A stretch of 64,000 nt of DNA from CAVRAZ01 sp963719135 (GTDB lineage: Bacteria; Pseudomonadota; Gammaproteobacteria; DSM-19610). The notes under the pieces are model-generated. The model did not search any database and was not told the DNA's origin. It saw only the letters and a list, made by a program, of their open reading frames with translations. The stretch covers positions 310,001-374,000 of the forward strand of contig CAVRAZ010000003.1 in assembly GCA_963719135.1 (NCBI GenBank), written 5' to 3'. The position numbers were made by a program, and so were the translations under genes. Positions 17,858-25,981 of this stretch are shown in pieces (position 1 is the first letter of the stretch; every line of letters begins with the position of its first letter).

Positions 17858-17901
17858 GGGATGTGCTCCGAAAGCTGTTCTAGCTGCGCCAAAGAGCGGG
17901 A

Positions 17902-17930
17902 ATAGTACAGAATGGTCCGACCGGATTCAA
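17902..17930 (-). promoter_or_regulatory. rplM-rpsI promoter
   Basis: On the minus strand TTGAAT (17930-17925), a 17-base spacer and TACTAT (17907-17902). The start site would be near 17895, about 38 bases before the rplM ATG. It lies just beyond the terminator of the small RNA at 17965-18065. Confidence 0.7.
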
Positions 17931-17964
17931 GAATCCGCCCCGCACGCGGGCCGGGAAACGCGGA

Positions 17965-17996
17965 CAAAAAAAAGCGTGGCTGAGGAAGCCACGCTT
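17965..17996 (-). terminator. Intrinsic terminator of the small RNA
   Basis: A ten-base-pair GC-rich stem (AAGCGTGGCT / AGCCACGCTT) with the loop TCCTC, followed on the minus strand by a long T run. It also shields rplM from read-through. Confidence 0.85.
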
Positions 17997-18065
17997 AATA
18001 ACCACCAAAGGAGGATTTGGAGGAGACTGACCGACCAGTTACAGTTGGGGCTGATCGATCAGTAC
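17965..18065 (-). ncRNA. Candidate small RNA with 5' hairpin, anti-Shine-Dalgarno-like motifs and terminator
   Basis: A complete transcription unit of about 100 nt on the minus strand. From the predicted 5' end, 18063-18051 (ACUGAUCGAUCAG) pairs with 18038-18026 (CUGGUCGGUCAGU): 13 continuous pairs, three of them G-U, with a 12-nt loop CCCCAACUGUAA. A single-stranded stretch follows, carrying CUCCUCC and UCCUCC, which are complementary to Shine-Dalgarno sequences. It ends in an intrinsic terminator (AAGCGUGGCU / AGCCACGCUU then seven or more U, 17996-17965). There is no ORF. I do not recognise a known family. Confidence 0.75.
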
Positions 18066-18071
18066 ATAAGC

Positions 18072-18099
18072 ATTTTATAATATGTGACTCCAATGTCAA
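18072..18099 (-). promoter_or_regulatory. Strong sigma70 promoter of the small RNA
   Basis: On the minus strand a consensus -35 TTGACA (18099-18094), a 16-base spacer and TAAAAT (18077-18072). The predicted start at 18064-18065 falls exactly at the base of the 5' hairpin. Upstream, 18100-18180 is AT-rich, which may act as an UP element. Confidence 0.75.
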
Positions 18100-18181
18100 C
18101 CTCGTAAAGGCAATTTATTTCGGCGATCGGCCAAAAATAACATAAATACTTTATCTTTCAATATTTTACATAGTGTCCGCC

Positions 18182-18490
18182 CTAGATCCTCAACCGCTCG
18201 ACCACACGCCCCCCAATCAGGTGTTCCTCGATGATCTCATCGATATCCTCCTGATCCACATAGCTATACCAGACCCCCTCGGGGTAAACCACCACCACCG
18301 GTCCCTCGTCGCAGCGATCGAGGCAGCCGGCCGAATTGATGCGAACCCGGCCCTTGCCGGCGATGCCCAGATCCTTGGTCCGCTGCTTGGCATAGTCACG
18401 CATGGCCTGAGCGCCCACGCGCTGGCAGCAGGGCCGCCCGTCGTCACGCAGGTTCGTGCAAAAGAAGACATGACGCTGGTAGTAGGACAT
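18182..18490 (-). CDS. Thioredoxin-like [2Fe-2S] ferredoxin
   Basis: A 102-residue protein starting MSYYQRHVFFCTNLRDDGRP. Four cysteines that can hold a [2Fe-2S] cluster are seen: C(11)TNLRDDGRPCCQ and NSAGCLDRCDEGP. This is the Shethna-type or (2Fe-2S) ferredoxin family related to NuoE, with an acidic C-terminal helix (DQEDIDEIIEEH). The ATG at 18490 matches the family start; the longer open frame upstream runs into the divergent region. Electron partners are unknown. It is divergent from the GlcF-like gene. Confidence 0.88.
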   Translation of the reverse strand: MSYYQRHVFFCTNLRDDGRPCCQRVGAQAMRDYAKQRTKDLGIAGKGRVRINSAGCLDRCDEGPVVVVYPEGVWYSYVDQEDIDEIIEEHLIGGRVVERLRI

Positions 18491-18623
18491 GGCGCACTCC
18501 GCCTCGCAACCAACCGGGACCGGCGGCCCTATTGTAGGAGACCGATGCAGCCGCGAAAACAGCACAGTGCAGCATGAATTTGCCCCTTGTCACGCCCTGC
18601 ACTCTTCCGGTATCAGTAGACTG

Positions 18624-19859
18624 ATGAACTCACTCGAAGCCACCAGTCTGTGCGTCAAGTGTGGCTTGTGCCTGCCGCATTGCCCGACCTTTCAGCTTAC
18701 CGGTATCGAAACGGAATCGCCGCGCGGGCGGATCAGCCTGATGCAGGCCCTGCAGAGCACCGGCGCGCCGGCGCCGGGATCGCAAGCCCATCTCGAAAGC
18801 TGCCTTCAGTGCCGTGCGTGCGAGGCCATGTGTCCTTCGCAAGTTCCCTTCAGCCGCCTGATGGACGATGCGCGGGCATTGATCGCGACAGGCGGCCTCG
18901 GCGGCGCCCGCCGGAACAGACCCGCGCTGGCAGTGACAGGCTTTTCGAATACACGGAAGCGGTTGTTTTCGATGCTTGCGCGCTGTTACCGCAACCGTGG
19001 GCTGCAGACGCTGGTGCGTCGGTTGCGTCTTCTTCCACAACCGCTGCGGCGCCTGGATCGCCTGCTGTCCCGGACACCGCGGGTGTTCGCGCCGCCGGCC
19101 GGAACCCGCATGCGTCATGGGCGTCCGCTGGTTCAATTGTTTCCGGGGTGCGTCAGTTCCTTTCTGGACACCGATGCGCTGGACGCCGCGACACACCTGC
19201 TCGAGGCCGCCGGTTACGCCGTGCAGGTGCCGGAGGTGCAATGTTGCGGCGCGCTTCGACAACACAGCGGGGACGTGGAATCCGCCCATCGACTGGCGGC
19301 GCGCAATCTCCGGACGCTGGGCGCGGACGCCGCGCATGCCGTAACCACTGTGGCCAGTGGCTGTACCGCCCAGTTGAAGGAGTACCCGATCCTGTACCCC
19401 GATCAGGTGCCGGCGGCCTTCGGCGAACGCGTGCAGGATATCCACCGCCTGCTGTTGCACGCGTCCGGCTTGACCGCTCTGCAGTTCGCGCCGCTCGACG
19501 ACCCGGTGGTCCTGCATCTGCCCTGCACGCAACGCAACGCGCTTAAGGAGACGCGCGCAGTCATCGATCTGGTGCACCGCATCCCCGGCATTCAATTGTC
19601 GGTGCTGGAAGACCCGCCTGGCTGCTGCGGCGCGGCGGGCGACTATTGCATCACCCATCCGGATCAGGCCGACGAATTGCTGGCACGCACGTTGCAGCCG
19701 CTAGCCGGCCATCTCCCCGGGCTGCTGCTCACTACCAACGTCGGCTGTGCCCTGCATCTTGCGGCGGGAATCGAAGCACGCGGCTGGCGCCTCGAAGTGC
19801 TCCATCCACTGACGCTGCTCGCCCGTCAGTTGCGCGACGGGCCGCCGGTTTTGCGCTAG
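18624..19859 (+). CDS. Glycolate oxidase iron-sulfur subunit (GlcF)-like protein
   Basis: A 411-residue Fe-S protein. Two [4Fe-4S] motifs lie near the N-terminus (CVKCGLCLPHCPTF and CLQCRACEAMCPSQVPF), and two CCG domains follow (VQCCGALRQHSGD about residue 205 and GCCGAAGDYCITHPD about residue 335). This is the GlcF/LutA layout; such subunits normally work with an FAD subunit like GlcD, but none is adjacent. The nearest FAD partner type in the window is the 1280-residue fusion at 11.3-15.2 kb. The ATG at 18624 (MNSLEATSLCVKCG) is chosen because the cluster motif follows at once. It ends 9 bases before coq7. Confidence 0.88.
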   Translation: MNSLEATSLCVKCGLCLPHCPTFQLTGIETESPRGRISLMQALQSTGAPAPGSQAHLESCLQCRACEAMCPSQVPFSRLMDDARALIATGGLGGARRNRPALAVTGFSNTRKRLFSMLARCYRNRGLQTLVRRLRLLPQPLRRLDRLLSRTPRVFAPPAGTRMRHGRPLVQLFPGCVSSFLDTDALDAATHLLEAAGYAVQVPEVQCCGALRQHSGDVESAHRLAARNLRTLGADAAHAVTTVASGCTAQLKEYPILYPDQVPAAFGERVQDIHRLLLHASGLTALQFAPLDDPVVLHLPCTQRNALKETRAVIDLVHRIPGIQLSVLEDPPGCCGAAGDYCITHPDQADELLARTLQPLAGHLPGLLLTTNVGCALHLAAGIEARGWRLEVLHPLTLLARQLRDGPPVLR

Positions 19860-19868
19860 ACTTCGCCC

Positions 19869-20513
19869 ATGGAACAGCGTTACTACAGCCCGCTCGATCA
19901 TCTGATCACCCAATTCGACCAGACGCTGCGTGCGCTCGCGGGCAAGCCCCGCGTCACCGGCCGTCCCGAGCCGGCGCACCTGTTCGAGGAAACGCACCTG
20001 ACCGACGCCGAACGCGAGGAATCGGCGCGGCTGATGCGTGTCAATCACGCCGGAGAAATCGCCGCGCAGGCCCTGTACCAGGGCCAGGCCCTGACCGCGC
20101 GTCTCGAAGACGTCAAGGATCGCATGGAAGACGCGGCTGCGGAGGAAAACGACCATCTTGCCTGGTGCGCCGGACGGATAAAGGAACTGGGCAGCCACAC
20201 CAGCTATCTGGGACCGCTATGGTACCTGGGCTCGTTCGTGATCGGCGTGGCGGCCGGCGCGCTCGGCGACAAGTGGAGTCTGGGTTTCGTGGCCGAAACC
20301 GAGCGTCAGGTTATCAATCATCTCGACGGCCATCTGGTGCGGATGGCGCCCGAAGACCGTCGCAGCCGCGCGATCATCGAACAGATGAAGCTCGACGAGG
20401 CACATCACGGCGCCACTGCCAAGGCGGCCGGCGGCGCAGAGCTGCCCGGGCCGGTGAAGCAGCTCATGCAACTGACCGCCAAGGTCATGACCGGCACCGC
20501 CTACTGGATCTAG
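19869..20513 (+). CDS. coq7: 2-polyprenyl-3-methyl-6-methoxy-1,4-benzoquinone monooxygenase Coq7
   Basis: A 214-residue diiron hydroxylase of ubiquinone synthesis, membrane-associated. Ferritin-like carboxylate and His ligands are visible in RVNHAGEIAAQALYQGQ, AAEENDHLAWC, VAETERQVINHLDGH and KLDEAHHGATA. It performs the same ring hydroxylation as UbiF in E. coli, which bears on how the UbiH-like genes near 1-3.5 kb are named. The C-terminus KVMTGTAYWI is typical. It follows the GlcF-like gene by 9 bases and is followed by a dispersed repeat. Confidence 0.93.
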   Translation: MEQRYYSPLDHLITQFDQTLRALAGKPRVTGRPEPAHLFEETHLTDAEREESARLMRVNHAGEIAAQALYQGQALTARLEDVKDRMEDAAAEENDHLAWCAGRIKELGSHTSYLGPLWYLGSFVIGVAAGALGDKWSLGFVAETERQVINHLDGHLVRMAPEDRRSRAIIEQMKLDEAHHGATAKAAGGAELPGPVKQLMQLTAKVMTGTAYWI

Positions 20514-20535
20514 CAGGCGGCCCAAAGCGACGTCC

Positions 20536-20655
20536 GCGCGGCGCGATCCGCCGTTGCAACCCTGCTCAAGAATGCGCGTACAGTGGGTCTGCACCACGCT
20601 TTCTTGCCGGTCTTCGCTTTGCCTCTCGCTCGCCGGAACGCTGTTCGCAACACGG
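20536..20655 (+). repeat. Dispersed ~120-bp repeat, copy 3 (diverged)
   Basis: It aligns with 32789-32915: GCGCGATCCGCCGTTG, CTGCTCAAGAATG, ACGCTTTCTTGCCGGTC, CTCTCGCTCGCC and GTTCGCAACA. Identity is clearly lower than between copies 1 and 2. It starts about 22 bases after the coq7 stop and lies between convergent coq7 and speD. Confidence 0.6.
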
Positions 20656-20709
20656 CCGGCGCGCACGTAAGCAGCCGCGACCGCCTGTTAAGATACCCGG
20701 CCTGACCGG

Positions 20710-21522
20710 CTACCGTCGTACCATGTTCTGGCCGTAGTAGATCTCCATCATTTCGTGCTCGACCCGCTTGCTGATCTTCTTCTGTTCGGCGGGGTTCAGC
20801 GCCTCGGAACCGACTCCGAACAGATAGTCGTCCAGGTTGAACTCCTTCAACCGCATCTTGGTGTGGAAGATGTTTTCCTGGTACACATTCACGTCGATCA
20901 TCTGATAGCGATCGCGCGTACCGCGTGAAATGAAGTTCTGGATGGAGTTGATCTTGTGATCGATGAAGTGTTTCCGACCGCGCACGTCGCGGGTGAATCC
21001 CCGCACCCGGTAGTCCATAATGACAATATCCGACTCGAAGCTGTGCACCAGATAGTTCAACGCCCTTAGCGGCGAGATACGGCCGCACGTCGACACGTCG
21101 ATGTCGGCGCGAAAGGTGCTGATGCCGTTGTCGGGATGACTTTCCGGATAGGTGTGCACCGTTACGTGACTCTTGTCCAGATGACCGACGATGGCATCCG
21201 GCAAAGGACCGGGACGCTGCGAGTTCTCGATGTCGTCCGCGTCGATCGCCTCCTCGGAAATGAGCATGGTGACGCTTGCGCCCTTCGGATCGTAGTCCTG
21301 GCGCGCGATATTCAGAATATTGGCACCGATGATCTCGCACACATGGGTAAGAATCTGGGTCAGTCGCTCGGCGTTGTATTCGTTATCGATATACTTGATG
21401 TATTCGCGCCGGTGCGCAACCGTGTCCGCATAGCAGATATCATAAATATTGAAACTCAGCGTCTTCGTCAGGTTGTTGAAACCTTCGAGCTTCAGTTTCT
21501 TCATGGACGATTTGGTCAACAT
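20710..21522 (-). CDS. speD: S-adenosylmethionine decarboxylase proenzyme
   Basis: About 270 residues, E. coli-type (class 1A) AdoMetDC, which supplies aminopropyl groups for spermidine. The cleavage site that generates the pyruvoyl group is in HLDKSHVTVHTYPESHP; the Ser is residue 112 counted from the internal MKKLKLEGFNNLTK start, the same as in E. coli. Start choice: the ATG at 21522 (MLTKSSMKKLK) has an AGGA sequence 8-9 bases upstream, whereas the ATG at 21504 lacks one but matches the E. coli N-terminus exactly. The GTG/ATG further upstream would overlap the VOC gene. Confidence 0.94.
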   Translation of the reverse strand: MLTKSSMKKLKLEGFNNLTKTLSFNIYDICYADTVAHRREYIKYIDNEYNAERLTQILTHVCEIIGANILNIARQDYDPKGASVTMLISEEAIDADDIENSQRPGPLPDAIVGHLDKSHVTVHTYPESHPDNGISTFRADIDVSTCGRISPLRALNYLVHSFESDIVIMDYRVRGFTRDVRGRKHFIDHKINSIQNFISRGTRDRYQMIDVNVYQENIFHTKMRLKEFNLDDYLFGVGSEALNPAEQKKISKRVEHEMMEIYYGQNMVRR

Positions 21523-21532
21523 CGCGGAATTC

Positions 21533-21931
21533 CTATCTGTGCGCAATGGGCGGATGGTAGATCATCTGCACGATGACATTGTCGGGACCGACGCAGTAGA
21601 AGCTGCGGGCACCGTCGCGATGGGTGCGGGGCGTCGACTTCGTTTCGACGGCGTGCGCCCGGAGAAATTCATACCAGGTGTCGACATCTTCCGGCGAGTT
21701 CAGTATCAGTCCGACATGATCGAGCAACTGGTCCGCGGCGGGGTCGAACCCCTCCGCCGCGCGATGCAAGGCCAGGTTATCGCTGCCGGAAGTGAGATAG
21801 ACATTGCTTTCGTCCGGACGCCACTCCACCCGCATTCCCAGAAGGCCGACATAGAAATGCTCCGCCGCTGCCAGGTCGCGCGTATACAAAGCCACGTGGC
21901 AAAGACCGGCGGCGGGTGGAGGACGTTCCAA
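21533..21931 (-). CDS. VOC (glyoxalase/bleomycin resistance) family protein
   Basis: A 132-residue single VOC domain. The first half starts LCHVALYTRDLAAAEHFYVGLLGM and the second has LDHVGLILNSPEDVDTWYEFL; His and Glu/Gln positions fit a metal site, and FYCVGPDNVIVQMIYH closes the fold. The substrate cannot be told. The only available start is TTG at 21931, immediately after the stop of the OsmC gene, with GAGGAG six bases upstream; coupling to OsmC is likely. Confidence 0.8.
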   Translation of the reverse strand: MERPPPAAGLCHVALYTRDLAAAEHFYVGLLGMRVEWRPDESNVYLTSGSDNLALHRAAEGFDPAADQLLDHVGLILNSPEDVDTWYEFLRAHAVETKSTPRTHRDGARSFYCVGPDNVIVQMIYHPPIAHR

Positions 21932-22351
21932 TCAACGCTCCTCGCGAATCTCGAAGTCGTGACTGACGGCTGCGCTCTTGCCCAGCATGATGGAGGCGGA
22001 GCAGTACTTTTCCGCCGACAGCCGCACCGCCCGTTCCACCTGCTTCGCCGCCAGCCCCCGGCCGGTGACGATGAAATGGACCTGGATGCGGGTAAACACC
22101 TTGGGCTCGGTTTCGGCCCGATCGGCCTCGACCTCGACAACGCAGTCCGTGACCGGCTGGCGGGCTTTCTTGAGGATCATGACCACGTCGAACGCCGTGC
22201 AGCCGCCCAGCCCGAGCAGCAGCATCTCCATGGGCCGCACGCCCAGATTCCGGCCGCCGTGGTCCGGCGGCCCGTCCATGACGACCGTGTGGCCACTCCC
22301 GGACTCCCCGAGAAAGGTCGCGTCCTCGACCCACTTTATCCGCGCCTTCAT
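21932..22351 (-). CDS. OsmC family protein
   Basis: About 139 residues of the OsmC/Ohr fold. It has the conserved cysteine pair in LGGCTAFDVVMILKK and KYCSASIMLGKSAAVSHDFEI, consistent with thiol-dependent peroxide reduction, and the GGRNLGVRPMEMLL segment typical of the YhfA-like subgroup, which in E. coli also lies next to crp. The ATG at 22351 has GGGAG at good spacing; in-frame TTG/ATG codons 3 and 6 bases upstream are alternatives. Divergent from crp. Confidence 0.85.
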   Translation of the reverse strand: MKARIKWVEDATFLGESGSGHTVVMDGPPDHGGRNLGVRPMEMLLLGLGGCTAFDVVMILKKARQPVTDCVVEVEADRAETEPKVFTRIQVHFIVTGRGLAAKQVERAVRLSAEKYCSASIMLGKSAAVSHDFEIREER

Positions 22352-22578
22352 CATCAACTCCCGGATATTTCAGGAATTACGGAAAAGCGTGAAGCGTATC
22401 ACAGATCGCCGCCACTGGGTCTTGTTGGCCCCGCCGATCGCCCGCCCTACCCTATAGAATTCACGCCTCAGTCCGCTAACAAGCCTCAATAGCGTGCACA
22501 TCGCGCATAAGAGTTTTTCACGACGCATGGTTGCGTACGCACCGCAGGGCAGCGGGCGAGCGAAGGTACAGCGAGCTG

Positions 22579-23226
22579 ATGTTAAACACAATACCCAAAC
22601 CTGCGATTCAGAGAGACAACCCTTCCACCCGACGTTTCCTTGAGCAGTGCCACCGCCGACGCTACCCGGCGAAAAGCGTAATTATATACGCTGGTGACCA
22701 GCCCAACGTCCTCTACTACATCGTCGAGGGCTCCGTCTCCGTGCTGATCGAGGACGAGAACGGCCACGAGATCGTTCTGGCCTACCTCAATCCCGGCGAC
22801 TTCTTCGGCGAAATGGGTCTCTTCGGCGAAACGCCCGACCGCAGCGCATGGGTGCGTACACGCGCCGAGTGCGAACTGGCGGAAATCAGCTACGCGCGCT
22901 ACCGCCAGTTGGCCGAACAGGATTCCGGCGTGTTGTTCTCGCTGGCCTCGCAAATGGCCAGCCGCCTGCGCCAGACCAGCCGCAAGGTCGGCGACCTGGC
23001 CTTTCTGGATGTCGCCGGCCGCATTGCACGCACGCTTCTCGACCTCTGCAAACAGCCGGAAGCCATGACGCACCCGGACGGCATGCAGATCAAGATCACC
23101 CGCCAGGAAATCGGTCGCATCGTCGGCTGTTCGCGCGAGATGGCCGGACGTGTCCTCAAGACACTGGAAGAACAGGGGCTGATCTCCGCCAAGGGCAAGA
23201 CTATGGTTGTCTACGGCACGCGTTGA
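22579..23226 (+). CDS. crp: CRP/Vfr-type cAMP-responsive regulator
   Basis: A 215-residue CRP. The cAMP pocket is recognisable in GDFFGEMGLFGETPDRSAWVR (split over residues about 70-90), with the phosphate-binding Arg-Ser, and the recognition helix is in TRQEIGRIVGCSREMAGRVL, nearly the same as in E. coli CRP, so the DNA target is probably a CRP-type TGTGA-N6-TCACA site. The ATG at 22579 gives the Vfr length (214-215 aa). A terminator follows directly. The neighbourhood trpC/crp/osmC/speD/coq7 is as in Pseudomonas. Confidence 0.94.
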   Translation: MLNTIPKPAIQRDNPSTRRFLEQCHRRRYPAKSVIIYAGDQPNVLYYIVEGSVSVLIEDENGHEIVLAYLNPGDFFGEMGLFGETPDRSAWVRTRAECELAEISYARYRQLAEQDSGVLFSLASQMASRLRQTSRKVGDLAFLDVAGRIARTLLDLCKQPEAMTHPDGMQIKITRQEIGRIVGCSREMAGRVLKTLEEQGLISAKGKTMVVYGTR

Positions 23227-23239
23227 AGCCTCATCCAGA

Positions 23240-23272
23240 AGCCGGCCACCGTAAGGTGGCCGGCTTTTTTTA
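23240..23272 (+). terminator. Intrinsic terminator of crp
   Basis: The stem AGCCGGCCACC / GGTGGCCGGCT with a GTAA loop is followed by six or more T residues. Confidence 0.9.
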
Positions 23273-23503
23273 TACCGACATCCATCGTGACGAGTGAAAC
23301 TGGTGCAGCAAATCCGTCGCCACAAACCGGGAGCAGCGTTCCCGGTTCGATTTCTGCACTCGGTGACCAGTGTCCAGGAGCGTCCTCTGTCCCCGCTCGC
23401 CAGCCTCAACGCAAATCAGACGAATACATTAGCGCATACAGGGGATACCACCGCGCGCCGATTCGTCCTACACTAGGTGCTTACACAAAAGCTTCGTGGC
23501 GAC

Positions 23504-24106
23504 ATGACAATCAACAAGACAGCTACTGCCCACGTAGCCGCCGTAGGCACCAAGGGAAAGCGAACGCGCGGTGAAATTGTCGAAGCCGCAAAATCGCTGT
23601 TCTACGCACGCGGTTACACCCGGACGTTGTTCAGCGATATCGTCGAGCTGACCGGCATCCGGCGCGGAAACATATATCACTACTTCAAGACCAAGGATGA
23701 GATTCTGGACGCAGTGATCGAACAACACGCCGCCGAATACCGCGCCGTGCTGGCCTCCTGGGATCAGCAATACAGCGACGCCAGAGATCGCCTTCGGCGC
23801 TTTATCCACTTGCCGGGCGACAAGCGACAGGATCTGATACGCTATGGCTGCCCCATTGGAACGCTGAACGCCGAACTGGGCAAGGATGCACTTAACTTAC
23901 AGGCCGGCACCCGGATGTTGTTCGACATCTTTACCGAGTGGCTGACGGCGCAATTCCAGGCGTTGGAAACAAAAGACCCGCGTGGGCACGCCCTGCACCT
24001 GCTGGGCCGCGTCGAAGGCATCGGCGTGGTGGCCCACGTCTACAACGATCCGGAACTGATTGAGCGCGAAGTGTCGCTGCTGTTGCAGTGGGTCGACCAG
24101 GTCTGA
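23504..24106 (+). CDS. TetR/AcrR family transcriptional regulator
   Basis: About 200 residues. The N-terminal helix-turn-helix is clear (RGEIVEAAKSLFYARGYTRT, LFSDIVELTGIRRGNIYHYF). The C-terminal ligand domain carries the LIRYGCPIGTLNAELG segment seen in YxaF/LmrA-like TetR proteins, including a Cys. The ATG at 23504 is the likely start; a GTG at 23477 adds nine residues. It converges on trpC with one base between the stops, and no target gene is evident. Confidence 0.88.
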   Translation: MTINKTATAHVAAVGTKGKRTRGEIVEAAKSLFYARGYTRTLFSDIVELTGIRRGNIYHYFKTKDEILDAVIEQHAAEYRAVLASWDQQYSDARDRLRRFIHLPGDKRQDLIRYGCPIGTLNAELGKDALNLQAGTRMLFDIFTEWLTAQFQALETKDPRGHALHLLGRVEGIGVVAHVYNDPELIEREVSLLLQWVDQV

Positions 24107-24107
24107 C

Positions 24108-24914
24108 TCAGGCAGGGAACAGCGCCGCCAGTCTGCCGCCCGGGTCGTCGGCCTTCATGAACGCCTCCCCGACGAGAAAGGCGTGCACACCGGCATCGCG
24201 CATGCGCTCGACATCCGCCGGCGTGTGGATGCCGCTCTCAGTGACAAGCAGCCGGCCGTCGGTCACCAGGGGCAGCAGGCTGAGGGTCGTCCCCAGCGAA
24301 GTATCGAAGGTGCGCAGGTTCCGGTTGTTCACACCGATCAGCGGCGCCGGGGTCCGCAGCGCACGTTCCATTTCACCACGATCATGTACCTCGACAAGCG
24401 CGTCCATACCGAGATCGCAGGCCAGCGCGAGCAGCTCCCCGAGCATGACGTCGTCGAGCACCGCGACGATCAGCAGAATGCAGTCCGCACCCAGCGCGCG
24501 CGCCTCATAAACCTGATAGGGATCGATGGTAAAATCCTTGCGCAGCACGGGCAGCGAACAGTTTTCCCGTGCCTGCTGCAGGTACCGATCCGCGCCCTGG
24601 AAAAAATCGACATCCGTCAGCACCGAAAGACAGGCTGCCCCGCCGCGTTCGTAGCTGCGCGCGATCTCCGCAGGCCGGAAATCCGCGCGCAATACGCCTT
24701 TGCTGGGCGACGCCTTCTTGATCTCGGCGATAACGGCCGCCCCGTTCTGCGCGATTTTTCGTTGAAGCGCAGAGACGAAACCGCGGACCGGCGACGCATC
24801 GTTGCACAACTGCTTGACCGAACGCAGGTCGCGGGCGGCCTGGCGCGCGGCGACTTCCTCGACCTTGCGCTGCAGAATCGTTTTCAGGATATCGGGCGTG
24901 TCTGTCATCCGCAT
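24108..24914 (-). CDS. trpC: Indole-3-glycerol phosphate synthase
   Basis: A 268-residue (beta/alpha)8 enzyme that closes the indole ring in tryptophan synthesis. Motifs: VIAEIKKASPSKGVLR (catalytic Lys), LPVLRKDFTIDPYQVYEAR, GVNNRNLRTF and LLVTESGI. It is monofunctional, without a TrpF domain. It is the last gene of trpE-trpG-trpD-trpC. Confidence 0.96.
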   Translation of the reverse strand: MRMTDTPDILKTILQRKVEEVAARQAARDLRSVKQLCNDASPVRGFVSALQRKIAQNGAAVIAEIKKASPSKGVLRADFRPAEIARSYERGGAACLSVLTDVDFFQGADRYLQQARENCSLPVLRKDFTIDPYQVYEARALGADCILLIVAVLDDVMLGELLALACDLGMDALVEVHDRGEMERALRTPAPLIGVNNRNLRTFDTSLGTTLSLLPLVTDGRLLVTESGIHTPADVERMRDAGVHAFLVGEAFMKADDPGGRLAALFPA

Positions 24915-24932
24915 TGCCGCGCCAGGCGCCGC

Positions 24933-25949
24933 TCAGGCGGTCCGGGAAAAGGCGATGAGCCGCTCGAACACCTCGCGGGCCCTGCCTTGTGCAATGACCT
25001 CCGCCGCGCGTTCGACCCCGGCCGCAAGCGTGTCGCTCAAGCCGGCGGCATAGATCGCCGCGCCCGCATTCAGCACCACGATATCGAGGGCGGCACCCGC
25101 CTCGTTGTCGAATACTGACCGGATCATCGCCAGACTCTCGCCCGCATTGCGCACCGCCAGTGTGGCGAGGTCCCCGCGAGGGATTCCGAACTGCCCGGGC
25201 GAGATGACATAGGTCGACACCCTGCGCTGCTTCAGTTCCGCAACCCGGGTCGGCGCGGCGATGCTGATTTCATCGAGACCGTCTTCGGCGTGTACGACCA
25301 GTACGTGCTCGCTGCCCAGACGCTGAAGCACCTGCGCCAAAGGCTCGACCCACTCGGCCGCGAACACACCCAGCACCTGGTTGGGCGCGCCGGCAGGATT
25401 GGTCAGCGGTCCGAGCAGGTTGAACAGCGTGCGCACGCCCATCTCCCGGCGCGGTCCGATGGCGTGCTTCATCGCCCCGTGATGCCTCGGCGCGAACAGA
25501 AAGCCGACGCCGACCGCCTCGATGCTGCGCGCCACCTGTTCGGGCGTCAGCTCGAGGTTGACACCGGCGGCCTCCAGCACGTCGGCGCTGCCGCTGCTGC
25601 TGGATACCGAGCGATTACCGTGCTTGGCGACCCGCGCGCCCGCCGCCGCGGCGACCATGGCGCTGGCGGTTGAGATATTGAAGGTCGATGCGCCGTCGCC
25701 GCCCGTGCCGCAGGTGTCGACCAGGTGCGGGCCCTTGATATCGACATGCGTCGCCAGCGAGCGCATCACCCGCGCGGCCGCGGTGATTTCCTCGACGGTT
25801 TCGCCTTTCATCCGCAGACCGACCAGAAAGCCGCCGATCTGCGCCGGTGTCGCCTCGCCGCTCATGATCAGCCGCATGATGTCGGTCATCTCGGCGTCCG
25901 AGAGATTCTTCCGCTCGATCACTGCGCGTAGCGCGGCTTGCATATCCAC
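24933..25949 (-). CDS. trpD: Anthranilate phosphoribosyltransferase
   Basis: A 338-residue enzyme. The PRPP-binding motif DTCGTGGDGASTFNIST is near residue 80, with GNRSVSSSSGSADVLEA following. It transfers phosphoribose to anthranilate. It is not fused to TrpG, as in pseudomonads and unlike E. coli. It lies 32 bases from trpG and 18 from trpC. Confidence 0.96.
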   Translation of the reverse strand: MDMQAALRAVIERKNLSDAEMTDIMRLIMSGEATPAQIGGFLVGLRMKGETVEEITAAARVMRSLATHVDIKGPHLVDTCGTGGDGASTFNISTASAMVAAAAGARVAKHGNRSVSSSSGSADVLEAAGVNLELTPEQVARSIEAVGVGFLFAPRHHGAMKHAIGPRREMGVRTLFNLLGPLTNPAGAPNQVLGVFAAEWVEPLAQVLQRLGSEHVLVVHAEDGLDEISIAAPTRVAELKQRRVSTYVISPGQFGIPRGDLATLAVRNAGESLAMIRSVFDNEAGAALDIVVLNAGAAIYAAGLSDTLAAGVERAAEVIAQGRAREVFERLIAFSRTA

Positions 25950-25981
25950 CGTTCAGGGTCTCCGCAGGGTTCGGGGCCGGG

